DNA from: Moringa oleifera
Lineage: Eukaryota > Streptophyta > Magnoliopsida > Brassicales > Moringaceae
DNA length: 64,000 nt
Assembly: GCA_021397835.1 (NCBI GenBank)
Contig: JAJFZO010000344.1
Location: 3,968,001 to 4,032,000, forward strand
Direction of reading: 5' to 3'
Position numbers and translations under genes: made by a program. The number at the start of each line of letters is the position of its first letter. The first letter of the stretch is position 1. Below are positions 47,001 through 58,600 of this stretch, one piece after another. The notes beneath the pieces were generated by a model. The model made no database searches. It was not told where the DNA came from and saw only the letters and a list, made by a program, of their open reading frames with translations.

Positions 47001-50000
47001 AATTGGGTTGTGTTATTTTGGTTTCTCTAGTTTTGTTCAGCAACCTAAGGTTCCTATTAAAATTTTTAATGACAGCAAGATCCTCCCGCTAAAGATTTGA
47101 TGTTGAAGAAAATGTATCCAATAAGAGAAGAATTTCAATGGCGTCCTTCATCTCTTTTATGCAAGCGCTTTGATCTGTTGGATCCTTTCATTGGAAAGGT
47201 ACTTTTAGGTTGCCCTTTGAACTGCTGCTTGAGATGATTCACATGTGATTCTCCATTTCATACTAGTATCACTAGTACATTTCATATTAACTTAGATTCC
47301 ACAAGTTCCTGTTCGCCTAGCTTGGCAGCTGAGCTGTTCAGATTTCTAGATTTTCTTTTCATTTTCTATTGGGCTTATGTTCTCGCCCGTTGGTCCATGG
47401 AATTACTGATCCATTTTTAACGTAATTTTAAGTTAATAATAATTCCAATATTTGGTTTTATTTTGTGTGTGGGAATTACTAACTTTAAGTAATTAGGAGT
47501 TTCGTAAAATCCGAAAGATAGATTTGGGACTACTCTTCAAAATTTGCCGTTCTGGTTATTGGGAATTGATTTTCATTGCATTTGAACTAAAATGCTCTTA
47601 TTGGGATATTTTATTTGAAGTCTACCTCTCTCCCATTTATACTTAAACACAAAATATTTTGTTAAAGAGATTAAAATTTTGTGAAGTAAGAAATATAATA
47701 AAACATAAGAAATTAAATAACATGATATAATGCAATAGTATACGAAATAAAAATAAAATATTGAAAAGCAATAAGAAATATAATGTGACAGTTTTATCTA
47801 ATTCATGGTATAATACATTGGTGATTTTCATTTTAATGTGCATTAGTCTTCCACTTTTGTGGAATCAACTTCTCATACTCTCTCCCCACTTTTTCTGCTT
47901 TATGTTTGCGCACGCTTGTGTGTAGATATATATATTATATATTGCTTGCTTTACAAATAACTCATCTTACTTCCTCTGGAAGACTGTCATGAGATTATGA
48001 ATGCAAGTTTGTCCCATACATTTGCTGGTTCATAATTGAGTAAATGAGTATATCAATTGGCATCCTTATGAAGTTGGTATATTGTTTGAACATGTCATAC
48101 TATGAATCTTTGTTTGCCTATATGTTGACTTCAAGGTACAATTTGCTTATCTGCAGCCACCCCCAGCTCCACGGATAAGAAGCAAAATGGACTCTCTCAT
48201 TTTCACGCCAGATTCTGTGAAATTCACAGGATTTGATCAAACTGTTTCTACTAGCAGAGACTCATCTTCTATTCCCCAATCTGATGCTCAAGAAACAAGC
48301 AAAGATGTAGCTGGCAAAGAAAATGAAGTTGAGGTAGAAGCTGAAAATGTAGTAAGGCCAGTCGACCTCTATAAGGTACGTGTATTTGTTAATTGATGGA
48401 TAAAAGGGTTTTGCATTAGACATGTTCGTGCATATTACTTTCCAGCGTATATCAAGAAGCAGCAGCATAAGCTAACCCTTGTTTACCTTGCATAAGGAAA
48501 GGTTTTAACTTTTTACCAGTTGAAGTATGAGCCTTCTGAAAATCAAACTTTTTATGCTTTAAAAATGAATAATGAAAATACTAAGGAAAAGAAAGATTTA
48601 TGAACATAGAAAGCTGATTACACTAGTATGGCTTTCTAACTAATTAGAAGCATTCTGGATGCAATAACAAATAAAATTTTCAAAATAATGCAAAATAACA
48701 TTTCACAGAATTTTATGACGTATTCATATTTTTCTTTGCATCATGTATTTATGGTATTGAATTAAATATACCTATGACCAAGAAGCTAAAGGCTCTTTCT
48801 TAAGGAGTTTGCCCAAAAAAGGAATGTGTGCCACCGGTTAATATGGCCCATCATTTATTCTTCTTGAGTTTGAAGAGTATTCTTTATAGGTGGCTTATGT
48901 GAAGAAAATAATAGTATATTCTACATTTGTAAGCAACAAGGTAAATGATATATATGTAGATTTGTATTAACTTATATATGTATTTTGAGCAGGAACTCAT
49001 ATACGTATTTTAGTGGACTAAAAAAGACAAGAAATATTAACTATAGCCAAGCGAAGAAGGCAAAGAACTGTCTTTGAGGAGTGCCTAAACAAATAAATGG
49101 TGACACCAGTTCATATTATCTGTTATTTATTGACAAAACAGGATTGAAGGTCTTTACGAGTTTCAAGAGTGTATGCTTTATAGGTGGTCTATGTGAAGAA
49201 AAATAATGAGTATATTATTCTTTTGAGCCACGAAGAGGCTTATGGTTTTGGTCAAAATCTGTATGCCAGTAACTAAAGTGATATGCACGTACATGTTTGA
49301 GTTATGTTTGTATAATGAACACTTTGATATGATATGTTCTGCCTTGCCTTGAAGCATGCCCAAAAAAATGCTCTGACAACTCTTTCAAAAACTTTGCTTT
49401 CTAGCATCAGTTATTCTTCACTCAAGCTCTACTGCTGTGGTTCATGCTGAATTTCACCTGAAAGATTAAAAAAGAAAAAGAAAAAAAAAAAAAAAGGCCT
49501 GTCACTTTTTTCTATATTATTGCTTCCTGAAGGGGGCCACTAACCAAAATTCAGTTTCTGCTTTCTCATTTCCATTAAAATTTATAATCTGAGGTTGTCT
49601 TACTTGTTTTTGTTCCAGCTGAACTGTTTACATATTATGTTTGAACGATTTTTAAGCTTCTCTGGACTTTTTTGTTTTGGATTCTTCATTGGAGTCCTTC
49701 ATTATGTTCGTTTAACACCTTTGCATGGTGTTAGCCTGCTGTAATTATGTTCCTAGTTTATCTGGTGTTTTATGCAGTTCATCTCTTACCAGAAATGTTA
49801 CCATTTTCATCTTACTTTATTTGCAATCCTGAGGTGATATCAATCCAAGATAGCAATAGCTTTTACTGTTATTTTACTGAAAATACTGTTGGGTTTCAAA
49901 AAGACCCAGTGAAGCTTTTGACAGTGTGGTAACAATTTAATTTGCACCTTTCAATGGGCTTTGTTCGAATTTGCTATGCTGGTTGGATGAGAGCTCTAAA

Positions 50001-50989
50001 AGGATCCAGTTGTATTGAGTTATACCTTGGCAGCTTTTGCCCTCTATTAATCGCCTTTTTTTCTATCTACTTCTTTTTCTCTCAGTGGATATTTTCTCTG
50101 CTTATGACCTGAAATACCCATTCATATGCAGGCTATTTTCTCTGATGATGAAGATGAAGTGGAAACCTCCAATCCCAACAAAGTGGAGGATTCAGACAAG
50201 AAAAATGAAGCAGCTGCCACAACTTTAAACCGTCTGATAGCTGGTGACTTTTTAGAGTCTTTAGGAAAGGAACTGGGCCTAGAAGTTCCTCCTGATGTCT
50301 CATACCCAGCAAGTGATTCTGTCTTTCAAAATGAGGCTCGTAAAACTGACGAGGGAGATGCAATAGTCCAGCCAATTGAAAATAGAGGGAATAAGCCTTC
50401 CTCAAGTCCTGCTCTGGCAGGATCTTCCATAAATCAAACGGTGCCACATTTGCAGGAGAAAACTCAAAAAGGTGAATCACCAAAAAATGAACTTATTCCT
50501 GGTAATCTTCAAAGCCGTACTGGGAAGCAGGAGGTTGATTCATCTGAGAATGGATATGGTAAAGTTAATCAGGTAGAGACAGGTCAAGAGGATAGGAAAA
50601 ATAAACCACCCTCGCAGAGGCACCGACATTGGAGCAGTAGTTCATCATCAGAAGATGAAAGGATTAGAAAAAGGAAAGACAGGTTACCCTCTCGCCATCA
50701 GCAAAAACAGAGCAACAGTGAATCATCAGAAGATGAAAGGAGTCAGAAACGTTCCAGGCGGCATAAGCATAGAAGCAGGGATTCATATAGTGACTCGTCT
50801 AGTGATGACCATGATCGATATCATTCTAGGGCAAAAGGGAAAAAGAAAGGATCCTCTCGAGAGAAGAGTTTTGGCAGCAGAAAACACGCCCAACATCATA
50901 AGCATCGAGGCATTAATTCTCCACACAGGTCTCATCATAGTGCCGAGAAAGACCATACAGAGTCCAGGAGAAGGAAAAGGAGAGATTGA
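36647..50989 (+). CDS. TGH: TOUGH-like G-patch/SWAP RNA-processing protein
   Basis: Sixteen exons, all GT-AG and frame-consistent: 36647-36790, 38066-38156, 38249-38343, 40139-40242, 42580-42641, 42768-42842, 43347-43492, 43741-43816, 43906-43992, 44177-44254, 44855-44999, 45287-45776, 46712-46996, 47076-47198, 48157-48375 and 50132-50989. The product is 1025 residues, somewhat longer than Arabidopsis TGH. The N-terminus has [20 protein letters not shown]-patch-type motif, [13 protein letters not shown], lies near residue 165. The plant/animal GPATCH1 signature [20 protein letters not shown] follows. A SWAP/SURP domain spans about 408-465 ([33 protein letters not shown]). The Ser/Arg- and Lys-rich tail covers about 903-1025. 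TGH in Arabidopsis binds RNA and works with the DCL1 complex in miRNA/siRNA production. The human relative GPATCH1 is a spliceosomal protein. Introns hold LINE ends, homopolymers and a diverged repeat. Confidence 0.94.
37566..37600. repeat. Poly-G homopolymer (35 bases) in TOUGH intron 1
   Basis: Thirty-five consecutive G on the coding strand, preceded by a T-rich stretch and TGTTT. Present in the pre-mRNA as poly-G. Length is probably unreliable. Confidence 0.95.
38730..38747. repeat. Poly-C tract followed by A tract in TOUGH intron 3
   Basis: Eighteen C (with five more just upstream after an A), then GCCCCGGCGCC and a run of about 20 A. Read on the opposite strand this is a T run leading into a G run. 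Confidence 0.93.
41090..41368 (+). mobile_element. 3' end of a LINE in TOUGH intron 4
   Basis: Plus-strand translation gives [20 protein letters not shown], then, after a stop, [11 protein letters not shown]. This is the familiar W-K-E-R-N-x-x-x-F/L-E-G pattern at the C-terminus of plant LINE ORF2. It is followed by GGTGCTTTTGTAAATAAAAT and an A-rich end near 41360, like LINE 3' UTRs. The 5' limit is not clear. It is truncated and inactive. Confidence 0.55.
44051..44082. repeat. (GT)n microsatellite in TOUGH intron 9
   Basis: Sixteen uninterrupted GT units on the coding strand, about 95 bases before the exon 10 acceptor. Confidence 0.95.
46178..46560 (-). mobile_element. 3' end of a LINE in TOUGH intron 12, antisense
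   Basis: A T run at about 46180-46195 is the poly(A) tail of a minus-strand insert. Reading on from the far side gives [15 protein letters not shown], then [18 protein letters not shown] and FIEFLISR, a typical plant LINE ORF2 end, followed by its 3' UTR. The 5' part is absent, as expected of 5'-truncated target-primed insertion. I could not find a clear target duplication. Confidence 0.65.
48772..49222 (+). repeat. Diverged direct repeat in TOUGH intron 15
   Basis: Two stretches, about 48772-48935 and 49042-49222, share order and blocks such as TTTATAGGTGG, TATGTGAAGAAAA and TATGAC/GCCAAG. The repeat period is about 270-285 bases. A weaker third piece may start near 49350. The copies are clearly diverged; origin unknown. 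Confidence 0.55.
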
Positions 50990-53900
50990 AAAGGAGCTTC
51001 CATTTCCGTTTATGGTCAATATCACCCGTAAAAGAATATCAAGTGGATTATCAATAGGAATTGCCACAGCAATGGACAGTTCATATTGCAGGTTCATTTC
51101 TTTGATTGCTTGGGGTTTGATCAAACGAGGTGGGAGATATTGTAGTCATCGGTGTAGCACAGTTGATGAATTTCTTCTCTACAAGTTCTCTTCTAGCTTT
51201 TCTGGTGCTGGGGCTTCTGATAATGTGCACTACGGGTGTCATGAAGTTGTTTTGCAGCATATTGAAACCACAATGAAAGAAGCCTGTATTTGGACACAGT
51301 GAAAGTGAAGATGATAAGTGAACCAGAATGTGGTGTGTAGCAGATACAAATTTTGTTTTCCTTTATTCAATTTTTAATTCTGGAAGAAAACATAAATTAC
51401 ATAAGGGTATACTTCTACAGTCCATTAAATGAAATATCTTCCTTTCCTGGGGAAGATCTTGATTTACCATGCAGGCTCAGAGATAGTCTTAGAGCCAAAT
51501 GGGCTGCAAGCTTTCCAGCCCAAGCAAGAACTCTGAAGCCTCACTAGAGGTCTTGGGATTGCTGACAATTCTCTTATCCATGGAGCCTATCCCACCCTTT
51601 AGAAGGCTGCATCTATGATGATACACTGAATTAAATTCAAGCCTAATGAATTTATGACACTTACACACGTTTTTGTCATCTTATATGCACAGTTTATGTA
51701 CTCCCTTCTTCATAATGATGCATGTGTCGGCTGATATTTTTATGGCATATTCTGTTTATAACCTTATCAATGGTCCCATTTTGCTGGTCCCATATGCCCC
51801 ACATTTATGTCCCTAGCCCATCTCTCCCCCTCCCTTGCCTTAAAACATATCACATCATATTGCTGGGACAATCTCCTTTGCCAACTATTCCAAATTGTTG
51901 CTTGCTAGACCTTCCTTTTCCTTCTTAATTCCATCATGTTCAATTTAATTTTTCAAAAGTTAGTTAAGTAGATATATCACTATATAAAATTAAGAAAAAC
52001 CTTAAAATTATCAAAATATTTCATCTCTCCACCTCTTTTAATGTCAAAGATTCTATTAATTTTCAAACACCCTGATGCACACATGGCTTTTTTTTTTTTT
52101 TCCTTTTGTTGCCTGTGTAGTTTTGTTTGACTAAAGGAATCATCAAGACTCGTTGTGTTCAATTGATGGTTACTGACATTTTGCCTCTTCTGTTTATTAT
52201 GTTTGTGAACTTATGATAGCGCTCATTACCTCTCATACGCATGCAAGCTGACCCAATGCCCATGTGACCTTAATCCTCCAAAGGGTATGATCAAATTTCC
52301 CAAATTTCAAAAGCAATCGCAATAATTGATCCAAAGCCCTAATTATGAGACAAGACAGTACTTTAGGTCAAACAATCTAATGGAGGCTTGCTTGGAGATT
52401 GAGAGAATGAGGTGCAAAGTCAAGTATAAGTATTGGTCAAATTGGGAGGCAAGAAGAGCAAAATTGAGGTTCAAGTTCCTCTCTTGAATGTGCATCACAC
52501 AGCTAATAATTGGGTTTAATAAAATACCCTTTTGTCTGTATACTCTAAAAAATTAGGTAAAAATTCATATTTGAAATAAAACAATTTGAAGTCAATGTCA
52601 AGGCTGCAAATACATGCACCCAATTCTTTTTCTTTTTTTTAGTAATTTAAAAATTTTGAGGGTAATCTATTTTATAGATTTTGAGACCAGAAGGTCAAAT
52701 TTTAAGCCCAAAAAAAAAAAAATATCAGAACATTAAAAGAACAGAAAAAAGAAAAAGAGCAAGAGAGCAAGAGAGCACTCATGGCCATGTTGTTTGACCT
52801 TTGACTGGAAAATTTACTCTCTCTGGCTCTCTCACTGTGTCTGCCTTTCCTCCCTCCTTCTGGCTTCAAATCAAGTTCCAATTTTGTTTCTGATTTCAGA
52901 TGGGTCTTCGCCACGTGGCAGTAAGTGGAAAAATTGGTCCGGACTTTTCTAGCTTGGCACGTGAAATGCTCCTACCTTGGTGCACCCACCAAGCTATTAC
53001 CCTGTTCGTGTCCCAGCTAATGATATTTATTATAAAAGAAATAATTTTTCATTTTTAATTAAATTTTAATTTTTAAAATATTTTAAAATAAATTTTAATA
53101 TATAATTTTTATAAATAAATATTAATAAAATTAATTATATTTTTATTATTAAAATATTTAAAAATTTCTCATATCCTAAATTCTATTTTGTTTCAAATTT
53201 GAGAGTATCAAGTTATTTTATGAATTTTTAAAATTTTTTAATAAATTTTATTTAATTCAAATTGATTTATCAAAATTTATTTGAAAAATTTTAAAAATCA
53301 GAGTTTCAAAGTAGAAAAATTTTAAATGATATTTATTATAAAAATATTATATTTATTTATAATTAATATTATATATTTTATCAATAAATCTAATAAAATT
53401 ATTTAATTTAAATAATTAAAATAAAATACTTATAGTTTGACTTGAATTACCTATAAAAATAATGCATTGGATATATTAGAAAAATTTAATTCCTATTCAA
53501 AGTACGCTTACTAGTATAGTGATAATTCTTGAACATTAATTATTTTTATTTAGAATGGATTTTATTTGAAAATAAAATATCTCTATTAACAATAATATTA
53601 TTCAAAAAATAAATGAAGGGCTCCTCTCATGTCAACATGGTTGCCCATATATGCAATTTGATGATTTGAAAATTTCATGAGGACAATAATTTTTAATATA
53701 TTTTTTTTTATTTTTAATATATAAATTTTAATTTGTGAAATATATGTGTATTTTTTGATAGATGCATGCAGTTAGGACATTTATTCAGACGACTCCTATT
53801 CAAAAGGAAAGAGTCCTGAACCCTTTGGAATTTGGAAGCCACAGTGATTTCACAGAAGAGGCGACCATGAGTCCAACTTTGGGGCTGGAAAATAAGTAAA

Positions 53901-54413
53901 TAAAAACTCTATAATGCATCAAATTGGAGGAAGCAAGTGGATTAATGACAAACCACTCAACTAAGGCAGCCATAATTTACTGTCACTCATTACGTCATTG
54001 TTTAGACTTGAAAGCAGACAGGAAGAAGTAACTTCATTCAAGGTGAAGCAAAAGAAAAATACCCACTTGGGTATTTTCGATATTACGTTTTTGGGAAGTG
54101 GCGGGTGATTGATTCTCTTTTAGGATGCCGATGAAGATGCTGACACCGCAGGTTGTGATCTTATGATTTTCCATTAGGGTTCTTATTATTATTTTTTTTT
54201 GGGGGGGGGGGGGGGTGTGAAGAGAAAACAGTTTCAATCAAAATAGTGCTAAAAAATAATAATAATAAGGCTTTAAATTGAAGAAAAGCTAGAAAGGCCA
54301 GGGTTATCTGATGAGGGGCCTTTGTTGACCCTTCTTGTGTGCAGCCTCATCCGCTGCACTACTATCTCATTCTTTAATAGATAATAAATATCAAATCCAT
54401 AAGATCTTTCTCT

Positions 54414-54454
<41 letters not shown>

Positions 54455-55636
54455 GACCCTGGACACTGGCTCAAACAGTAGTTCATTATCTTTGTCTGAC
54501 ATCCTTAATTTATTTTCTTACCCGCATTTGTCAAGTCCTTCCCTCACTAGATTCACTGGCGTAATCTACATATGTCCTCATATATTTCGCATGAGAGTCT
54601 CTGAATGCTGCTGGTCTTTTTTTGTGTTCTTTGAAGTTTCTCATTATCATCTAGAAATTAAGGAGACCCATATTGCCAGTCATGCATGTTCTGTGCTAGT
54701 TCCCTGCCCGAAAATTCCAATGTCTGTGAGTTTTGTCCCTCTCTCTCTTCCTCTCTCATGTTCTTACGGTTTTCCATTGACCTTCTAGAAGTCTTGGCCA
54801 TCACGTCAAGTTCTATTCCTACATTTCATAGAATTCGATTTGGACGTTACTTCGTTTCCGCAACTTACCTTTACAAAGGGTTTCTTCGGTTCACTTTCTA
54901 ACAGCTAACAAAAAGGCAGCTAGCTTTCTGATTTTGAGTTCCCCAGTGAATATTGAGTTCTTTTTTATCTTTTTTTGGCTTTAAATGCATTGTTAACGAA
55001 GTAGTTGAGCTCGTGCCATATTGGTTTAGATGGGAGACCCAAATGCACGTATGTGATTTGTTGCTGGTAACTACAAGTCAAAGAACTGTCAGGGCCGCAA
55101 GTTCTGGCCCAGAGAAAGATAGATTTGATTTTCCAGGAAGGTAGCACCACGTAAGTCAGGACAACCCAGGCACCGATTTCATCGTCAGATATGATCAGGT
55201 ATACTATTTCTGATCTTTGAATAACGGCTTATTTTTCTTTTTTGGAAATTTTAGTGTTCCTTTTTGAAGAACTCCCAGTTGGATTAAAACTGTTTGTGAA
55301 TTCCTAGATTGAGTTGCAGAAGACTTGATACTCTTATATTTAGTTTTGATTTTTGGTTGGGTCAGTTTGAATTTCAGGGATTATTCATCTGGAATACCCA
55401 CTTATGATTCCTTGTTGGTGGATTGCTTTTGATTTGCGGTTCAGATAGCCTTCTGGGTCTGTTGTGCTAGAAGCTGGTTTTTTGGAGTCTGGTTCTCCAA
55501 ATTACTGGGACTGAATCTTCCCTGGAAAGCCATATTTCCCAGTTATTATCTGCTCTTGAAGAAGAAGCAATTAGCTCTACGGGGTAGTTCTTTATGTGTT
55601 TGACGAATTGACTAGTAGGATTTTTAGTTGTCAAGA
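50990..55636. other. TOUGH 3' UTR, intergenic DNA and flippase leader
   Basis: 50990 to about 51700 is probably TOUGH 3' UTR. 51700-52900 has no gene I can see. 53030-53470 is an AT-rich simple block. 53470-54400 is unremarkable apart from a T9-G15 junction (G run 54201-54215). 54419-54449 is a CT repeat in the likely flippase promoter/leader. A donor-like GATCAG|GTATAC at about 55198 and an acceptor-like TTTTTAG at 55627 suggest a 5' UTR intron ending ten bases before the ATG. Confidence 0.45.
54419..54449. repeat. (TC)n microsatellite upstream of the flippase gene
   Basis: About fifteen TC units on +, some 1.2 kb before the flippase start. CT-rich leaders are common in plant promoters/5' UTRs, but no function can be read from sequence alone. 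Confidence 0.93.
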
Positions 55637-58600
55637 ATGGCCGGTGGTCGGAGAAAGAAGCAGCATTTTGGTAGGATCCATGCCTTCTCATGTGGGAAAG
55701 CATCATTTAAAGGTGATCATTCATTGATAGGAGGGCCTGGTTTCTCAAGGGTAGTCTACTGCAACGACCCTGAAGGCTTTGAGGCCAGTCTCCACAACTA
55801 TACTGACAATTATGTCAGAACTACTAAATATACATTGGCAACATTCTTTCCCAAATCCCTGTTTGAGCAGTTCAGGAGAGTTGCTAACATTTATTTCCTC
55901 ATCTGTGCGATATTGTCCTTCACACCACTGGCTCCTTACTCGGCTATCAGTAATGTTCTCCCTCTTGTCGTTGTGATTGGAGTCACAATGGGGAAAGAGG
56001 TTCTTGAAGATTGGAGGCGAAAAAAGCAGGTAATCTTCATTAATTATTCTGTAATTTTCCCTGTGCTCAAGTTTCTAGTTTTCTAGTACATAGTCTGAGA
56101 AATATATCTTGGATAGTGGACTCTTCACCAAAACAGATCTATTCATTATGAGCAATATTTGCAATTTAATTAATTGAAGTACTTAACAACAACCTTTAAT
56201 GTCTTATGCGTTATAATTTGTGCTTGCTCTCTCTTATTTGAGATAATCAATGGATTTCATATGGGTTTACTCGTAATGGGGACACGGAGAGCACAAGGGG
56301 CCTTAGCAGCTAGTCTGTTTAGATTTAGAAACTCAGTGCAATATGAAGAAATTGATTAAACTTCTGATTGCATCTGAGACATATTACATCCTTTACTGAA
56401 TCTGGCGTTGTATCCCACATCGGTTGTGGAAAGGGCAGGTGTTCACTTAATAAGTGTGAGAGAAAGTCTCAACCCGTAAAGTAGTTTTGGAGGTTGAAGA
56501 AAGCCTCACTCCATGAGCTAGTTTACTATCTTTTTATGGTATTTTCTGTGTTCATCTTACCTTATGGTAGACATGGAGCTGGCAAATCTGCATTGTTTAC
56601 ATTCTTCTTTCATATAGTATTGTTCATATTCTTTTATCTGTGAAAATGTAATCAGGATATTGAGATGAACAACAGGAAAGTTAAGGTGCATAGAAGTAAC
56701 GGAGTTTTTGATCATTCTAAATGGAGGGATCTTAAAGTTGGAGATGTAGTGAAGGTGGAGAAGGATGAATTTTTTCCTGCTGATCTCATCTTACTTGCAT
56801 CAAATTATGATGAGGCAATTTGCTATGTCGAGACCACCAACCTCGATGGAGAGACCAATCTGAAACTAAAACAAGCATTGGAAGCGACTTCCAGTCTTCA
56901 TGACGATTCCAGCTTTCTAGACTTCAAGGCCGTGATTAGATGTGAAGATCCAAATGCAAATTTGTACACTTTTGTTGGCAGTTTAGAGCTAGGAGAGCAA
57001 CAGTACCCTCTTACACCTCAACAGCTTCTTCTGAGGGACTCGAAGTTACGAAACACAGATTATATCTTTGGTGTGGTTATCTTTACGGGTCATGATACAA
57101 AGGTGATTCAAAATTCAACACCACTGCCTTCCAAGAGAAGCAAGATTGAGAGAAGGATGGATAAGATCATCTATATTTTGTTTGCTCTGTTAGTTTTGAT
57201 GTCCTTTATTGGGTCGATTTTCTTTGGGATTGCAACACGAGAGGACCTAGAAAATGGAAGAATGACAAGATGGTATCTCCGACCTGATCAGACGACAGTA
57301 TACTATGATCCAAAGAGAGCACCAACTGCAGCGGTTTTGCAATTCTTGACAGCCCTCATGCTGTATTCATATTTGATACCCATTTCCTTGTATGTGTCAA
57401 TAGAAATTGTTAAGGTTCTTCAGAGTGTGTTCATAAACCAAGATCTGCAGATGTACTATGAGCAAACTGACACGCCAGCACGAGCTCGTACCTCGAATCT
57501 TAATGAAGAACTTGGTCAGGTTGACACTATACTATCTGACAAAACAGGAACTTTGACTTGCAACTCGATGGAATTTATCAAGTGTTCTGTAGCTGGGACA
57601 TCTTATGGCCGTGGAGTGACTGAAGTTGAGAGAGCTCTGGCCTGGAGAAAGGGTTCACCTTTAGCCCAGGAGGTGACAGAAGAAGAGAATCACATTGAAG
57701 ATTGTACTGAAGAAAAGATATCTGTTAAAGGGTATAATTTTGCAGATGAGAGAATCGCGAGGGGCAACTGGATTAACGAACCTCGTGCAGATGTAATCCA
57801 AAAGTTCCTGCGATTGCTAGCTCTCTGCCACACAGCATTACCAGAAGTTGATGAAGAAACTGGACAAATTTCATACGAAGCTGAATCACCAGATGAGGCT
57901 GCTTTTGTCATTGCAGCGCGAGAACTTGGGTTTGAATTTTATGAGAGGACTCAGACAAGCATTTCTTTGCATGAGTTAGATCCAGTCTCTGGCAGAAAAA
58001 TTGAAAGGTTATTTCTTGCACTTATTGAATTACTTACCAGACAACCTTTCTGCATACTCGTTAACTGCTGCCAGCACTGATTTAGGTCCATCCATTTAGT
58101 TTTTGCTCACGAATTGATGCTTCTTTCAGTTCCAAAGAAAGTTTCTTAACTTTTCCCTCTTTTCTTTTTGATTTCCAGATCCTATAAGCTTTTAAATATC
58201 TTGGAGTTTAGTAGCTCAAGAAAGCGGATGTCTGTCATAGTAAGAAACGAAGAGGGAAAGCTTCTACTACTTTGTAAAGGCGCTGACAGGTTTGTAATCT
58301 GAAACGGGCTTGTAAGATTATGAAAATAAGTTTTATGGTCTTGGAATAAATTTTATCTGTTATCCATTCAATCAGTGTTATGTTTGAAAGACTTGCGAAA
58401 AACGAAAGAGAGTTTGAGGAGAAGACCAAGGAGCATATAAATGAATATGCTGATGCTGGTTTGAGGACATTAGTGCTTGCATATCGTGAACTCGATGAAG
58501 AAGAGTACAGTGAGTTCAATGCCAGATTCATGGAGGCCAAAAACTCGGTGAGTGCAGATCGAGAGGAAATGATCGATGAAGTTGCAGAAAAAATAGAGAA

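Noticed and set aside
50655..51302. 215-codon plus-strand frame at the end of TOUGH
   Set aside because: Alternate frame of the Ser/Arg-rich last exon running into the 3' UTR. The true frame is phase-consistent with all upstream exons and ends at 50989.
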